Of a stretch of 8,685 nt of DNA, positions 1 through 6,435 are shown in pieces. The translations under genes and the position numbers were made by a program. The notes beneath the pieces are model-generated. The model saw nothing but the letters and a program-made list of their open reading frames with translations, had not been told where the DNA came from and made no database searches. Origin of the DNA: Gammaproteobacteria bacterium (GTDB lineage: Bacteria > Pseudomonadota > Gammaproteobacteria > Chromatiales > Chromatiaceae); assembly GCA_015767355.1 (NCBI GenBank), contig JADWMH010000084.1, positions 1 to 8,685 of the forward strand. The letters are read 5' to 3'. Position 1 is the first letter of the stretch. Every line of letters starts with the position of its first letter.

Positions 1-120
1 GGCGTCTTCGCCTACATGGATGTAGGTGAGGGGCGTGAGCAGGACGCGGAAGCTTGGCGAGAGGAAATGTTTTTTCATGCCTCGACAGTCTGAGACATGG
101 TCTCGCTAGAATACTGTTCT
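1..120. other. Left-edge stretch with a short perfect hairpin
   Basis: No gene is recognised. Positions 11-26 form a perfect inverted repeat, CCTACA-tgga-TGTAGG. A second small one, GAGAC-atg-GTCTC, lies at 92-104. Frame 1 is open from the window edge to a TGA at 91-93 (30 codons, ending in residues HASTV). This could be the tail of a truncated gene, but its composition is not recognisable and the hairpin sits inside it, so a dispersed palindromic repeat is equally possible. The stretch lies downstream of the minus-strand methyltransferase. Neither hairpin is followed by a U-run on that strand, so no intrinsic terminator is called. Confidence 0.3.
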
Positions 121-1314
121 TCACACCTTGTGCAGAAACAGCGTTTTCAGATAGGATGTTTCCGGGATTGCAGGGTGAACAGGATGATCCGCTCCCTGCT
201 GACCGTATTGCAGCAGCTGCAGGCTGCTCCTCTCTCTGACGGAACCCTGGCGCACCACATTCAACAGCTGCGACTGCGCCATGTGAAAAGAGCATGACGA
301 GGTGACCAGGATGCCGCCGGGCTTCAGCACTTCAAGTCCGAGGGCATTGAGCCTGCGATAGGCCTGCATACCCTCCTTGAGGTCTTTTTTGCGCTTGATG
401 AAGGCGGGTGGATCGAGGATAACCATATCAAACTGGCGCTTGCGTTTGGCGAACTTTTTGAGTCGCTCGAAGGCATCGTTTTTCATGGTGCGAACTTGCT
501 CTTGCACACCATTCATTTCGGCATTGCGTTTCACCTGCTCAAGCGCAGCATTGGAGCTGTCGACGCAGATGACTTCTGTGGCGCCTGCACGGGCGGCCCG
601 GATGCCCCAGGCGCCGACGTAGCTGCAGATATCCAATACGCTGTCTCCTTCGCGGATATAGCGACGCATGTCATTACGATTGGCAGCCTGGTCGAAGAAC
701 CATCCCGTTTTCTGTCCTTCGAGCAGGGATACCTCAAAGCTTGACTCGCCCTCGCTCAACTGCACCAGCGGTGGTATGTCACCACTGACAACCGTCACGG
801 AGGAGTCGAGCCCCTCCATGGCGCGCATGGGCGTGTCATTGCGCAGCAGGATGCCCCGTGGTGAAAGCAGCTTTTCGAGGATGGAGACAATCTGGCTGCG
901 TACTGCCTCCATGCCGGCCGTAGTGATTTGCACCACCAGGTAGTCTCCGTAACGGTCGATGACCAGCCCCGGCAGGAAGTCGCTCTCGCCATAGACGAGG
1001 CGGTAGAAGTTATTCTCATAAAGGCGCTGACGCAGTTGCAGCGCCTGGTTGATACGCTCTGTCAGCAGCGTCTCATCGAGCATTTTGCTGATATCTGTGC
1101 TGACTATACGTGCACAGATGAGCGCATGGGGATTGACGTAGGCGTTGCCGATCCACTTGCCGCGCTGGCTGACGACAGCCACCTGTTCACCTGCGGAGAA
1201 TGCTTTGAGGGGAGTCTCTTTGGTGTCGACCTCGTTGCTGTAGACCCAGGCATGGCCAGCCAGCAGACGTCGTTCCTGATCTTTTCCCAGTTTCAGTGTG
1301 GGTAATTTTTGCAT
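121..1314 (-). CDS. rlmI: RlmI-like class I SAM-dependent 23S rRNA (cytosine-C5) methyltransferase
   Basis: The protein has 397 residues; E. coli RlmI, which makes m5C1962 in 23S rRNA, has 396. An N-terminal PUA-type RNA-binding domain covers about residues 4-75 (LKLGKDQERRLLAGHAWVYS, then the GEQVAVVSQ and GNAYVNP segments). A linker follows, and the Rossmann methyltransferase domain covers about 180-397. Visible motifs are the FFDQ..NR segment at 207-213, the SAM-binding motif I at 228-236 (DICSYVGAW), the acidic VD at 251-252 that binds the ribose, the DPPAF motif at 301-305, and Cys341 in SSCSFH, the likely nucleophile. The C-terminal ADHP..PAIPETSYLK segment is typical of the family. The ATG at 1312-1314 leaves a complete PUA domain, so the start is sound, although no strong Shine-Dalgarno is seen before it. 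The gene is divergent from the DUF255 gene across 121 bases. The sequence does not prove rRNA position specificity; a close paralogue of the RlmI/RlmK type is the alternative. Confidence 0.88.
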   Translation of the reverse strand: MQKLPTLKLGKDQERRLLAGHAWVYSNEVDTKETPLKAFSAGEQVAVVSQRGKWIGNAYVNPHALICARIVSTDISKMLDETLLTERINQALQLRQRLYENNFYRLVYGESDFLPGLVIDRYGDYLVVQITTAGMEAVRSQIVSILEKLLSPRGILLRNDTPMRAMEGLDSSVTVVSGDIPPLVQLSEGESSFEVSLLEGQKTGWFFDQAANRNDMRRYIREGDSVLDICSYVGAWGIRAARAGATEVICVDSSNAALEQVKRNAEMNGVQEQVRTMKNDAFERLKKFAKRKRQFDMVILDPPAFIKRKKDLKEGMQAYRRLNALGLEVLKPGGILVTSSCSFHMAQSQLLNVVRQGSVRERSSLQLLQYGQQGADHPVHPAIPETSYLKTLFLHKV

Positions 1315-1435
1315 AATGTGTACTACTCTACGGTTATTCGCGTTGTTATTTCACAGCAGGTTAGCATATCACCGTGGGTGCTGTGCTGTCGCGAAGCAGA
1401 GCTGAATTTTTCCACCTATATATCCGGATTCCAAT

Positions 1436-3484
1436 GTGACGCATCAATTTCAATTCAAGAATCGCTTAAGCGAGACAACCAGCCCCTATTTGCAGCAGCA
1501 TGCCAACAATCCGGTCGAGTGGTGGCCATGGTGCGATGAGGCGCTGGAACTGGCGCGCAGCAGTAACAGACCGATCCTGCTCTCGATCGGCTACTCCGCC
1601 TGTCACTGGTGCCATGTCATGGCGCATGAATCTTTCGAGGATGAAGAGACGGCGGCCATGATGAACCGGCTGTTTGTCAATATCAAGGTTGACCGGGAGG
1701 AGCGTCCCGACCTTGACAAGATCTATCAACAGGTCCATCAGTTCCTGAGTCAGCGCCCCGGCGGCTGGCCGTTGACGGTATTCCTGGCGCCGGATGACCT
1801 GATGCCGTTTTTTGCCGGTACCTATTTTCCAAGCTCTGCACGCTACGGCATGATCTCTTTCAAAGAGCTGATGCTACGCCTCGATGATGCCTGGAAGAAC
1901 CAGCAGCAGGCGATTCGCGATCAAAGTCAGAGTCTCTCCGCATCGTTGTCGCAGATGAACCCTGCTGACCAGGGAATTGCTGTGCTCGATGCTTCGCCGC
2001 TGCAGAAAGGGCGTCAGCAGTTGGCCGATAGCTTCGATAAACGCCATGGCGGTTTTGGGCAGGCGCCGAAATTTCCCCATGCAACCAACATCGAGTTCCT
2101 GATGCGCCTGTACGCTGGCAATACTGCTGACAGGGCTGTCTCCACCATGGCGTTGCTGACGCTGCAGAGGATGGCGTTAGGTGGTATCTATGACCAGCTG
2201 GGCGGTGGTTTCTGCCGCTATTCGACAGATGAGCAGTGGATGATTCCCCACTTCGAGAAGATGCTGTATGACAATGGCCCGCTGCTGGCGTTGTATGCCG
2301 ACGCCTGGAGCCTTAGCGCCAATCCGCTCTATGCACAGGTTTGCGAGCAGACTGCTGAGTGGGTCATACGCGAAATGCAGTCTCCAGAAGGAGGCTATTA
2401 CTCCACCCTGGATGCAGACTCCGAGGGCGAAGAGGGCAAGTTTTATATCTGGACGCCTGCAGAGGTGGAGGCATTGCTGAGCCTGCAGCAATACCGGCTC
2501 TTCGCGAAGCTTTATGGGCTTGATAAGAAACCCAACTTCGAAGGCGTCTGGCATCTGCATACCTTTACCGATCTCGCTCCACTGGCGGCGGATGAGGGCA
2601 TGGCGCTTGAAGAGGCGCAGCAACTGATCGACGAATCACAGCAAATCCTGTTTGCAGAACGCAGTAAACGCATTCATCCGGGGCGCGATGAAAAAATTCT
2701 CACCAGCTGGAATGCGCTGATGATCAGGGGTATGGCGAGGGCGGGACGCATCTTCTTAAAACCGGAGTGGATCGCCTCCGCCGAGCAATCGCTTGAATTC
2801 ATCCGCTCTAGCTTGTGGCGTGAGCATCGGCTGCTGGCGACCAGCAAGGATGGCAAGTCACACCTGAACGCCTATCTTGATGACTACGCCTTTCTCATCG
2901 ACGCACTGCTGGAGTTGCTGCAGGCGCGCTGGAGCAGCCGGGATCTCGAGTTTGCCATTGAACTGGCCGATATTCTTCTCAGTCATTTCGAAGATGAAGA
3001 ACAGGGCGGATTTTTCTTTACCTCTGATGACCACGAAAAGCTGGTGCACAATCCCAAGCCCATGAGTGATGACTCCATGCCGTCAGGCAATGGCATCGCG
3101 GCCTTTGCGTTGCAGCGGCTGGGGTTTCTGCTTGGGGATCTTCGCTACCTGGATGCGGCTGAGCGTACACTGCGCTCAGCCTGGGGGGGGCTCATGCAAC
3201 TGCCGCACGCGCATGGAGCCCTTCTGATGGCGCTGGAGGAGCAGTTGAATCCGCCCGAGATTTTGATTGTACGGGGTAGTGAAGAGCAGCTCGCACAGTG
3301 GCGAGCGCAACAGCATCGCAGCTACCACCCTGCGCGAATGGTTCTGACAATAGCTGATGATGCCGAGGTTCCCGAGACGCTGGCTGACAAGAAACCGAAG
3401 CCCGGCGGAGTCATCTACCGCTGCAGGGGAACGCACTGCGAAGCACCGCAAGCACTGCTAATAACCACAGATGCACACAGATAA
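1436..3484 (+). CDS. Thioredoxin-fold DUF255 protein (YyaL / SSP411 / spermatogenesis-associated protein 20 family)
   Basis: The protein has 682 residues, a normal length for this family. The N-terminal family signature is intact: NRLSETTSPYLQQHANNPVE at 9-28, followed by WWPW. The thioredoxin-like domain follows, with a CxxC pair at Cys56 and Cys59 (SACHWCHVM), the DREERPDLDKIY segment and GGWPLTVFL. The remaining two thirds resemble the alpha/alpha-toroid, six-hairpin glycosidase-like fold of this family (GGIYDQLGGGFCRYSTDE, HFEKMLYDNGPLL, DADSEGEEGKFY, KILTSWNALMIRGMARAG, PMSDDSMPSGNG). There is no signal peptide, so it should be cytoplasmic. The family's biochemical function is not established; a redox or sugar-related role is only suggested by the folds. 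The start is GTG at 1436-1438; the nearby ATG at 1434 is out of frame and stops at once, and an in-frame stop lies at 1403-1405. Only a weak GGA precedes the start. The last six codons and the stop come from a palindromic repeat, an odd feature. An eight-G run at 3183-3190 keeps the frame. Confidence 0.9.
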   Translation: MTHQFQFKNRLSETTSPYLQQHANNPVEWWPWCDEALELARSSNRPILLSIGYSACHWCHVMAHESFEDEETAAMMNRLFVNIKVDREERPDLDKIYQQVHQFLSQRPGGWPLTVFLAPDDLMPFFAGTYFPSSARYGMISFKELMLRLDDAWKNQQQAIRDQSQSLSASLSQMNPADQGIAVLDASPLQKGRQQLADSFDKRHGGFGQAPKFPHATNIEFLMRLYAGNTADRAVSTMALLTLQRMALGGIYDQLGGGFCRYSTDEQWMIPHFEKMLYDNGPLLALYADAWSLSANPLYAQVCEQTAEWVIREMQSPEGGYYSTLDADSEGEEGKFYIWTPAEVEALLSLQQYRLFAKLYGLDKKPNFEGVWHLHTFTDLAPLAADEGMALEEAQQLIDESQQILFAERSKRIHPGRDEKILTSWNALMIRGMARAGRIFLKPEWIASAEQSLEFIRSSLWREHRLLATSKDGKSHLNAYLDDYAFLIDALLELLQARWSSRDLEFAIELADILLSHFEDEEQGGFFFTSDDHEKLVHNPKPMSDDSMPSGNGIAAFALQRLGFLLGDLRYLDAAERTLRSAWGGLMQLPHAHGALLMALEEQLNPPEILIVRGSEEQLAQWRAQQHRSYHPARMVLTIADDAEVPETLADKKPKPGGVIYRCRGTHCEAPQALLITTDAHR

Positions 3485-3536
3485 ACACAGATGAAGGGAG
3501 AGAATATCATCTGAGTGCATTTGTGTGCATCTGTGG
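3465..3536. repeat. Imperfect palindromic repeat, CCACAGAT family, copy A (full)
   Basis: Two 29-base arms at 3465-3493 and 3508-3536 are imperfect reverse complements. The outer 15 bases (CCACAGATGCACACA) pair perfectly and the inner part has a few mismatches. The loop is 14 bases. The arms also contain internal CACAGAT repetitions. The same arm sequence recurs at 6817-6890 and as a solo half at 6101-6111. The element lies between the convergent DUF255 and mtaD genes, and its left arm overlaps the end of the DUF255 reading frame. It is followed by a six-T run at 3544-3549, so a transcript of the DUF255 gene could fold and end here, although the 7-base gap between stem and T-run is not ideal. 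I see no transposase or target-site duplication; it is best described as a small dispersed palindrome of the REP or MITE type. Confidence 0.8.
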
Positions 3537-3553
3537 AGAAAGATTTTTTGTCT

Positions 3554-3624
3554 TGTCATCTCGAACGAATGTGAGAGATCTTAGGCTTGTCAACAAAAGA
3601 TTTCTCCCTGTGGTCGAAATGACA
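3554..3624. repeat. Second, unrelated imperfect palindrome
   Basis: The left arm at 3554-3582 (begins TGTCATCTCGA) and the right arm at 3597-3624 (ends TCGAAATGACA) are imperfect reverse complements, with perfect ends (TGTCAT and ATCTT), several mismatches and a one-base length difference. The loop is 14 bases. The sequence is unrelated to the CCACAGAT palindrome that ends 17 bases earlier. From memory, short palindromes of this general form (TGTCATTTCGA...GAGAAATCTT) are dispersed in many environmental bacterial genomes; that is recollection, not a search result. It lies 19 bases downstream of the mtaD stop, on the 3' side of that gene. No U-run follows it on the minus strand. Confidence 0.7.
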
Positions 3625-3643
3625 GGAGATGAGTCATATTTCC

Positions 3644-4987
3644 TCACTCCTGAATCTTTTGAAGCCACTCCCTGCAGTTTTCGAGAATGGCATTCTCATC
3701 CAGTGTCAGCAGTCTGCGATTGGCTAGCAGCTGCCTTCCATTGACCCACACATCAGAGACCTGACTGCTTGATGCTGCATAGACGACCTGGGAGAGCGGA
3801 TGATGCACCGGCTGTGTGCGCAGGCTATCCAGATCGATGGCAATCATGTCGGCTGATTTTCCAACCTCCAGGGATCCTGTGACATCATCGATGCCCAGCG
3901 CCTTTGCGCCGTTGATCGTCGCTGCTCTGAGCGCGGCTGCTGCAGGCAGGGTGCGTGCATTGTTGTCCACGGCCTTTGCCAGGGTTGCCGCAGTACGCAT
4001 TTCATCGAGCATATCGAGATCATTATTGCTCGCGGCGCCATCGGTTCCTATGCAGATATTTACGCCGGCGCGCTGCAGTTTGCCCACTGGAGAGAAGCCG
4101 CTTGCGAGTTTAAGATGTGACTGCGGGCAGTGAGCGACATGGATTCCGCTCTCAGCGGCTATCCCGATCTCCTCTTCAGTCAACTGCGTCATGTGTACGG
4201 CGATCAGTTGCGGATTCAACAGGCCGAGTCGTTGCAGGCGCGCCATCGGCCGTACGCCATGATCACGCAGGCTGCCCAGAATCTCGTCATTGGTTTCGTG
4301 CAGGTGAATATGCACCGGGATATCCAGCTCGTCGGCAAGCAGGCGAACCCGTGACAGCGGTGCATCTGAAACCGTGTAGGGGGCATGCGGGGCCAGTGCT
4401 GTCTGAATCAATGGATGATTTAGATATGCATCGTGAATGGCGAGACCCTTTTGCAGATAGTCATCCGCACCATCGCCCCAAGCTGAAGGGAAGTCAAACA
4501 CGATCAGTCCGATTGTCGCTCGAATGCCGGCCTCGCTGGCAATGCGTGCTGTCACATCGGGAAAAAAGTACATGTCATTAAAGCAGGTTGTACCGCTCTT
4601 GATCATCTCGGCGATCGCCAGACGACTTCCGTCAGCAACGAAATCCTCGCTGAGCCACTTTGCCTCTGCGGGCCAGATGTGATTGTTGAGCCACTCCATC
4701 AACGCCAGGTCATCCGACATGCCGCGAAACAGGGTCATGGCGCTGTGCGTGTGTGCATTGATGAAGCCGGGGGTCACTACATGATGACGCAGATCATGCA
4801 GATGCTTTGCCGTAAAGATGTGCTTCGCATCTGCTGCCGGCAGTATGTCGACGATTTTACCGTGATGGATGGCAATGGCATGATCTTCAAGAACAGGATC
4901 TCCAGCCGTAACAGGAATGATCCAGTCGCATGTGATCAGTGTATCAATATGGTTATCTGAAATGATGTCTGTAATTTTATCTGTCAT
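3644..4987 (-). CDS. mtaD: 5-methylthioadenosine / S-adenosylhomocysteine deaminase (amidohydrolase, TRZ/ATZ family)
   Basis: This 447-residue metal-dependent amidohydrolase should deaminate 5'-methylthioadenosine to methylthioinosine and may also accept S-adenosylhomocysteine. Metal ligands are visible as His79 and His81 (GFINAHTHSAM), His228 (HIHLHE), and Asp316 (IGTDGAASNN). Glu231 and His265 (AVHMTQL) are the likely proton-transfer and active-site residues. The spacing of these residues matches the characterised Thermotoga enzyme TM0936 apart from an apparent insertion of about nine residues. Other family segments are GTTCFNDMYFFP, LAPHAPYTVSD and HCPQSHLKLASG. An N-terminal beta-sandwich part precedes the barrel and its return strand is at about 370-425 (GSLEVGKSADMIAID). 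There is no signal peptide, so it is cytoplasmic. The ATG at 4985-4987 fits the family N-terminus, though no clear Shine-Dalgarno is seen. The gene is divergent from mtnA, whose product acts two steps later on the same substrate, and this context supports MTA over guanine or triazine substrates. Confidence 0.88.
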   Translation of the reverse strand: MTDKITDIISDNHIDTLITCDWIIPVTAGDPVLEDHAIAIHHGKIVDILPAADAKHIFTAKHLHDLRHHVVTPGFINAHTHSAMTLFRGMSDDLALMEWLNNHIWPAEAKWLSEDFVADGSRLAIAEMIKSGTTCFNDMYFFPDVTARIASEAGIRATIGLIVFDFPSAWGDGADDYLQKGLAIHDAYLNHPLIQTALAPHAPYTVSDAPLSRVRLLADELDIPVHIHLHETNDEILGSLRDHGVRPMARLQRLGLLNPQLIAVHMTQLTEEEIGIAAESGIHVAHCPQSHLKLASGFSPVGKLQRAGVNICIGTDGAASNNDLDMLDEMRTAATLAKAVDNNARTLPAAAALRAATINGAKALGIDDVTGSLEVGKSADMIAIDLDSLRTQPVHHPLSQVVYAASSSQVSDVWVNGRQLLANRRLLTLDENAILENCREWLQKIQE

Positions 4988-5009
4988 CTGTTAGTTGTTT
5001 TGGCACAAT
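4981..5009 (+). promoter_or_regulatory. Candidate promoter for mtnA
   Basis: A -35-like CTGTCA (4981-4986) and a -10-like CACAAT (5004-5009) are separated by 17 bases, each matching the sigma-70 consensus at four of six positions. Transcription would start near 5016, leaving a leader of roughly 23 bases before the ATG at 5039. The -35 hexamer would overlap the mtaD start codon, so transcription of the two divergent genes could interfere. The matches are modest. Confidence 0.3.
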
Positions 5010-5025
5010 AGCGTCGAATCAATTT

Positions 5026-5031
5026 GAAGGA
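5026..5031 (+). promoter_or_regulatory. Ribosome binding site that fixes the mtnA start
   Basis: GAAGGA lies 7 bases before the ATG at 5039-5041, which is normal spacing. The only upstream alternative, TTG at 5024-5026, would place this Shine-Dalgarno inside the coding region. The site therefore decides for the ATG. Confidence 0.75.
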
Positions 5032-5038
5032 TAACAAG

Positions 5039-6094
5039 ATGGAAACTCTTTTTCCGAATAAAATAATCACAGGCGATGACGCCATCGTGTGGCAGGATGA
5101 TGCACTCTACCTGCTCGATCAGCGTCTGCTTCCTGCCAGCGTGCAATTTATACGCCTCACGAACGCAAAGCAGACAGCTGACGCCATCCGTGACATGGTG
5201 GTGCGTGGAGCACCTGCCATCGGCATTACTGCAGCCTATGGCGTGGTGCTCTCGGTGATGCAGCACGGTGATCGGTGGCGGGAGGCGCTGCAGTCTGATG
5301 TGGATCTGCTTGCTGCTGCAAGACCGACCGCAGTCAATCTCTTCTGGGCGCTCAGACGTATGCAACAGTTGGCTGTAGAAATTGACGATGGGAATGCTGC
5401 CGGGGCTTTACTCAGGGAAGCACAGCTCATCCATCAGCAGGACATCGCTGCAAACCGGCGCATGGGCGCACTTGGGGCGGCGCTGATTCAGCAACCAACA
5501 TCCGTGATTACCCACTGCAACGCCGGGGCCCTGGCGACAGGCGGCTATGGCACGGCGCTGGGAGTGATTCGCGCCGGTTTTGCACAGGGTAGTATCGAGC
5601 ATGTCTATGCAGACGAGACCCGCCCATGGCTGCAGGGAACCCGTCTTACAGCGTGGGAACTTCACCAGGATAACATCCCCGTTTCAGTTATCGCAGATGT
5701 TGCCGCAGCAGCCACCATGGCGCGCGGCGATATCGGCTGGGTCATCGTCGGCTCCGACCGCATCGCCGCCAATGGAGATGTCGCCAACAAGATTGGCACC
5801 TATCAGCTTGCGATTGCCGCCAGATATCATGGCGTCAAGTTCATGGTGGCGTCGCCGATCTCGACCATCGATCCCGATGCTGCCAGCGGCGCCGATATCC
5901 CCGTGGAAGAGCGTGACCCCGAAGAGGTACTCAGCTGTGGCGGCCACAGGGTCGGGGCAGAGGGGGTTAGCGCCTGGAATCCCGTCTTCGATGTCACTCC
6001 CGCCGAACTGGTCGATGCCATCGTCACCGAGCGCGGCGTCGTCGAAGCTCCAAACCGTGAGAAAATGGCGGAGTTGCTATCAAAGCCGGGGTAA
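5039..6094 (+). CDS. mtnA: S-methyl-5-thioribose-1-phosphate isomerase
   Basis: The enzyme converts methylthioribose-1-phosphate to methylthioribulose-1-phosphate in the methionine salvage pathway and belongs to the eIF2B-like family. The protein has 351 residues from the ATG chosen on its GAAGGA ribosome binding site. With that start, the predicted catalytic residues fall at Cys160 (THCNAGALATGGYGTALG) and Asp240 (VGSDRIAANGDVANKIGTY), the same numbers as in the Bacillus subtilis enzyme, which supports the start choice. Other signatures are RGAPAIGITAAYGV at 56-69, YADETRPWLQGTRLTAWEL at 190-208 and ISTIDPD at 274-280, with IPVEERDPEEV at 287-297. It is cytoplasmic. It is divergent from mtaD across 51 bases. 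Bacteria with this pair generally lack a direct MTA phosphorylase and use methylthioinosine phosphorylase between the two steps; that enzyme is not in this window. The downstream gap carries a solo repeat fragment. Confidence 0.95.
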   Translation: METLFPNKIITGDDAIVWQDDALYLLDQRLLPASVQFIRLTNAKQTADAIRDMVVRGAPAIGITAAYGVVLSVMQHGDRWREALQSDVDLLAAARPTAVNLFWALRRMQQLAVEIDDGNAAGALLREAQLIHQQDIAANRRMGALGAALIQQPTSVITHCNAGALATGGYGTALGVIRAGFAQGSIEHVYADETRPWLQGTRLTAWELHQDNIPVSVIADVAAAATMARGDIGWVIVGSDRIAANGDVANKIGTYQLAIAARYHGVKFMVASPISTIDPDAASGADIPVEERDPEEVLSCGGHRVGAEGVSAWNPVFDVTPAELVDAIVTERGVVEAPNREKMAELLSKPG

Positions 6095-6100
6095 AGCTAT

Positions 6101-6111
6101 TAACCACAGAT
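6101..6111. repeat. Solo half of the CCACAGAT repeat family, copy B
   Basis: TAACCACAGAT, 7 bases after the mtnA stop, is identical to the 11 bases at 3462-3472 that open full copy A. No matching right arm (ATCTGTGG) is found in the next 80 bases. It may be a decayed or partly deleted copy, or a chance match. Immediately downstream, at 6122-6135, CAGCTG occurs twice, separated by AG. Confidence 0.45.
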
Positions 6112-6133
6112 CATAACTATTCAGCTGAGCAGC

Positions 6134-6162
6134 TGGAAGTCGTTAAGCTAACCGTCTATAAT
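6134..6162 (+). promoter_or_regulatory. Promoter of the toxin-antitoxin pair
   Basis: A perfect TATAAT -10 hexamer lies at 6157-6162. Seventeen bases upstream, TGGAAG (6134-6139) is a weak -35, with three of six matches. Transcription would start near 6169, giving a leader of about 27 bases before the antitoxin ATG. The -10 overlaps the first palindrome of the operator candidate, which suits autorepression by the antitoxin. Confidence 0.55.
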
Positions 6163-6182
6163 GTACATAATAAATGTACATT
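6160..6182 (+). promoter_or_regulatory. Paired ATGTACAT operator candidate for the toxin-antitoxin pair
   Basis: The 8-base perfect palindrome ATGTACAT occurs at 6161-6168 and again at 6174-6181, centre to centre 13 bases apart. Flanking bases extend the symmetry (AATGTACAT, then ATGTACATT). The first copy overlaps the last two bases of the -10 hexamer and both cover the expected transcription start. Phd/YefM-type antitoxins characteristically bind short palindromes in their own promoter and are helped by the toxin, so this is the natural operator. Binding itself is inferred. Confidence 0.6.
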
Positions 6183-6195
6183 ACAGGTTGAGATT

Positions 6196-6435
6196 ATGCT
6201 GCAAGTAAAAATTACCGATTTAAGAGCACATTTGCCGGATTATCTAAGAAAAGTCAGTAATGGCGAGGAAATTCAAGTTACCAGCCATGGAAAGCCTGTT
6301 GCCAGGTTGGTTCCCGAACTGACAGAGGTGGAAGCCGCACAAAAACGCCTGGATGCATTGCGCGGTACCATGATGGTTGGTGATGTCCTGGCGCCTTTGG
6401 ATAGTCAATGGAGTGCTGATGCTGACAATTTGTGA
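6196..6435 (+). CDS. Type II antitoxin of the Phd/YefM family
   Basis: This 79-residue protein has the Phd/YefM N-terminal DNA-binding and dimerisation fold at residues 1-42 (ITDLRAHLPDYLRKVSNGEE, then QVTSHGKPVARLVPE). A short C-terminal tail after about residue 45 would wrap around and neutralise the toxin. It should bind its own promoter, where two ATGTACAT palindromes lie, and be degraded by a host protease when not replenished, as is known for the family. The ATG at 6196 starts the conserved N-terminus; an AGG at 6185-6187 gives a modest ribosome binding site. Its end overlaps the toxin start by 17 bases, a common arrangement that couples translation so that antitoxin is made first. The pair sits alone between mtnA and pgm, consistent with acquisition as a module. 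Confidence 0.88.
   Translation: MLQVKITDLRAHLPDYLRKVSNGEEIQVTSHGKPVARLVPELTEVEAAQKRLDALRGTMMVGDVLAPLDSQWSADADNL

Noticed and set aside
54..120. Intrinsic terminator for rlmI
   Set aside because: The small stems downstream of the stop are not followed by a U-run on the minus strand.
928..1305. 125-residue plus-strand open frame opposite rlmI
   Set aside because: It is antisense to the conserved PUA and linker part of the methyltransferase and resembles nothing known.
2177..2623. 148-residue open frame on the minus strand
   Set aside because: It lies wholly inside the DUF255 gene, whose conserved motifs run through this region. It has no recognisable motif, so it is a shadow frame.
3183..3190. 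Run of eight G in the DUF255 gene as a possible phase-variation tract
   Set aside because: The frame is intact on both sides and a single tract of this length within a housekeeping-like gene is weak evidence for contingency switching.
4117..4581. 154-residue plus-strand open frame opposite mtaD
   Set aside because: It is antisense to the metal-binding core of the deaminase. It has no plausible domain.
5580..6116. 178-residue plus-strand frame overlapping the 3' half of mtnA
   Set aside because: It is a frame-shifted reading of mtnA, rich in Pro, Ser and Ala as expected of a shadow frame, and the mtnA frame carries all the motifs.
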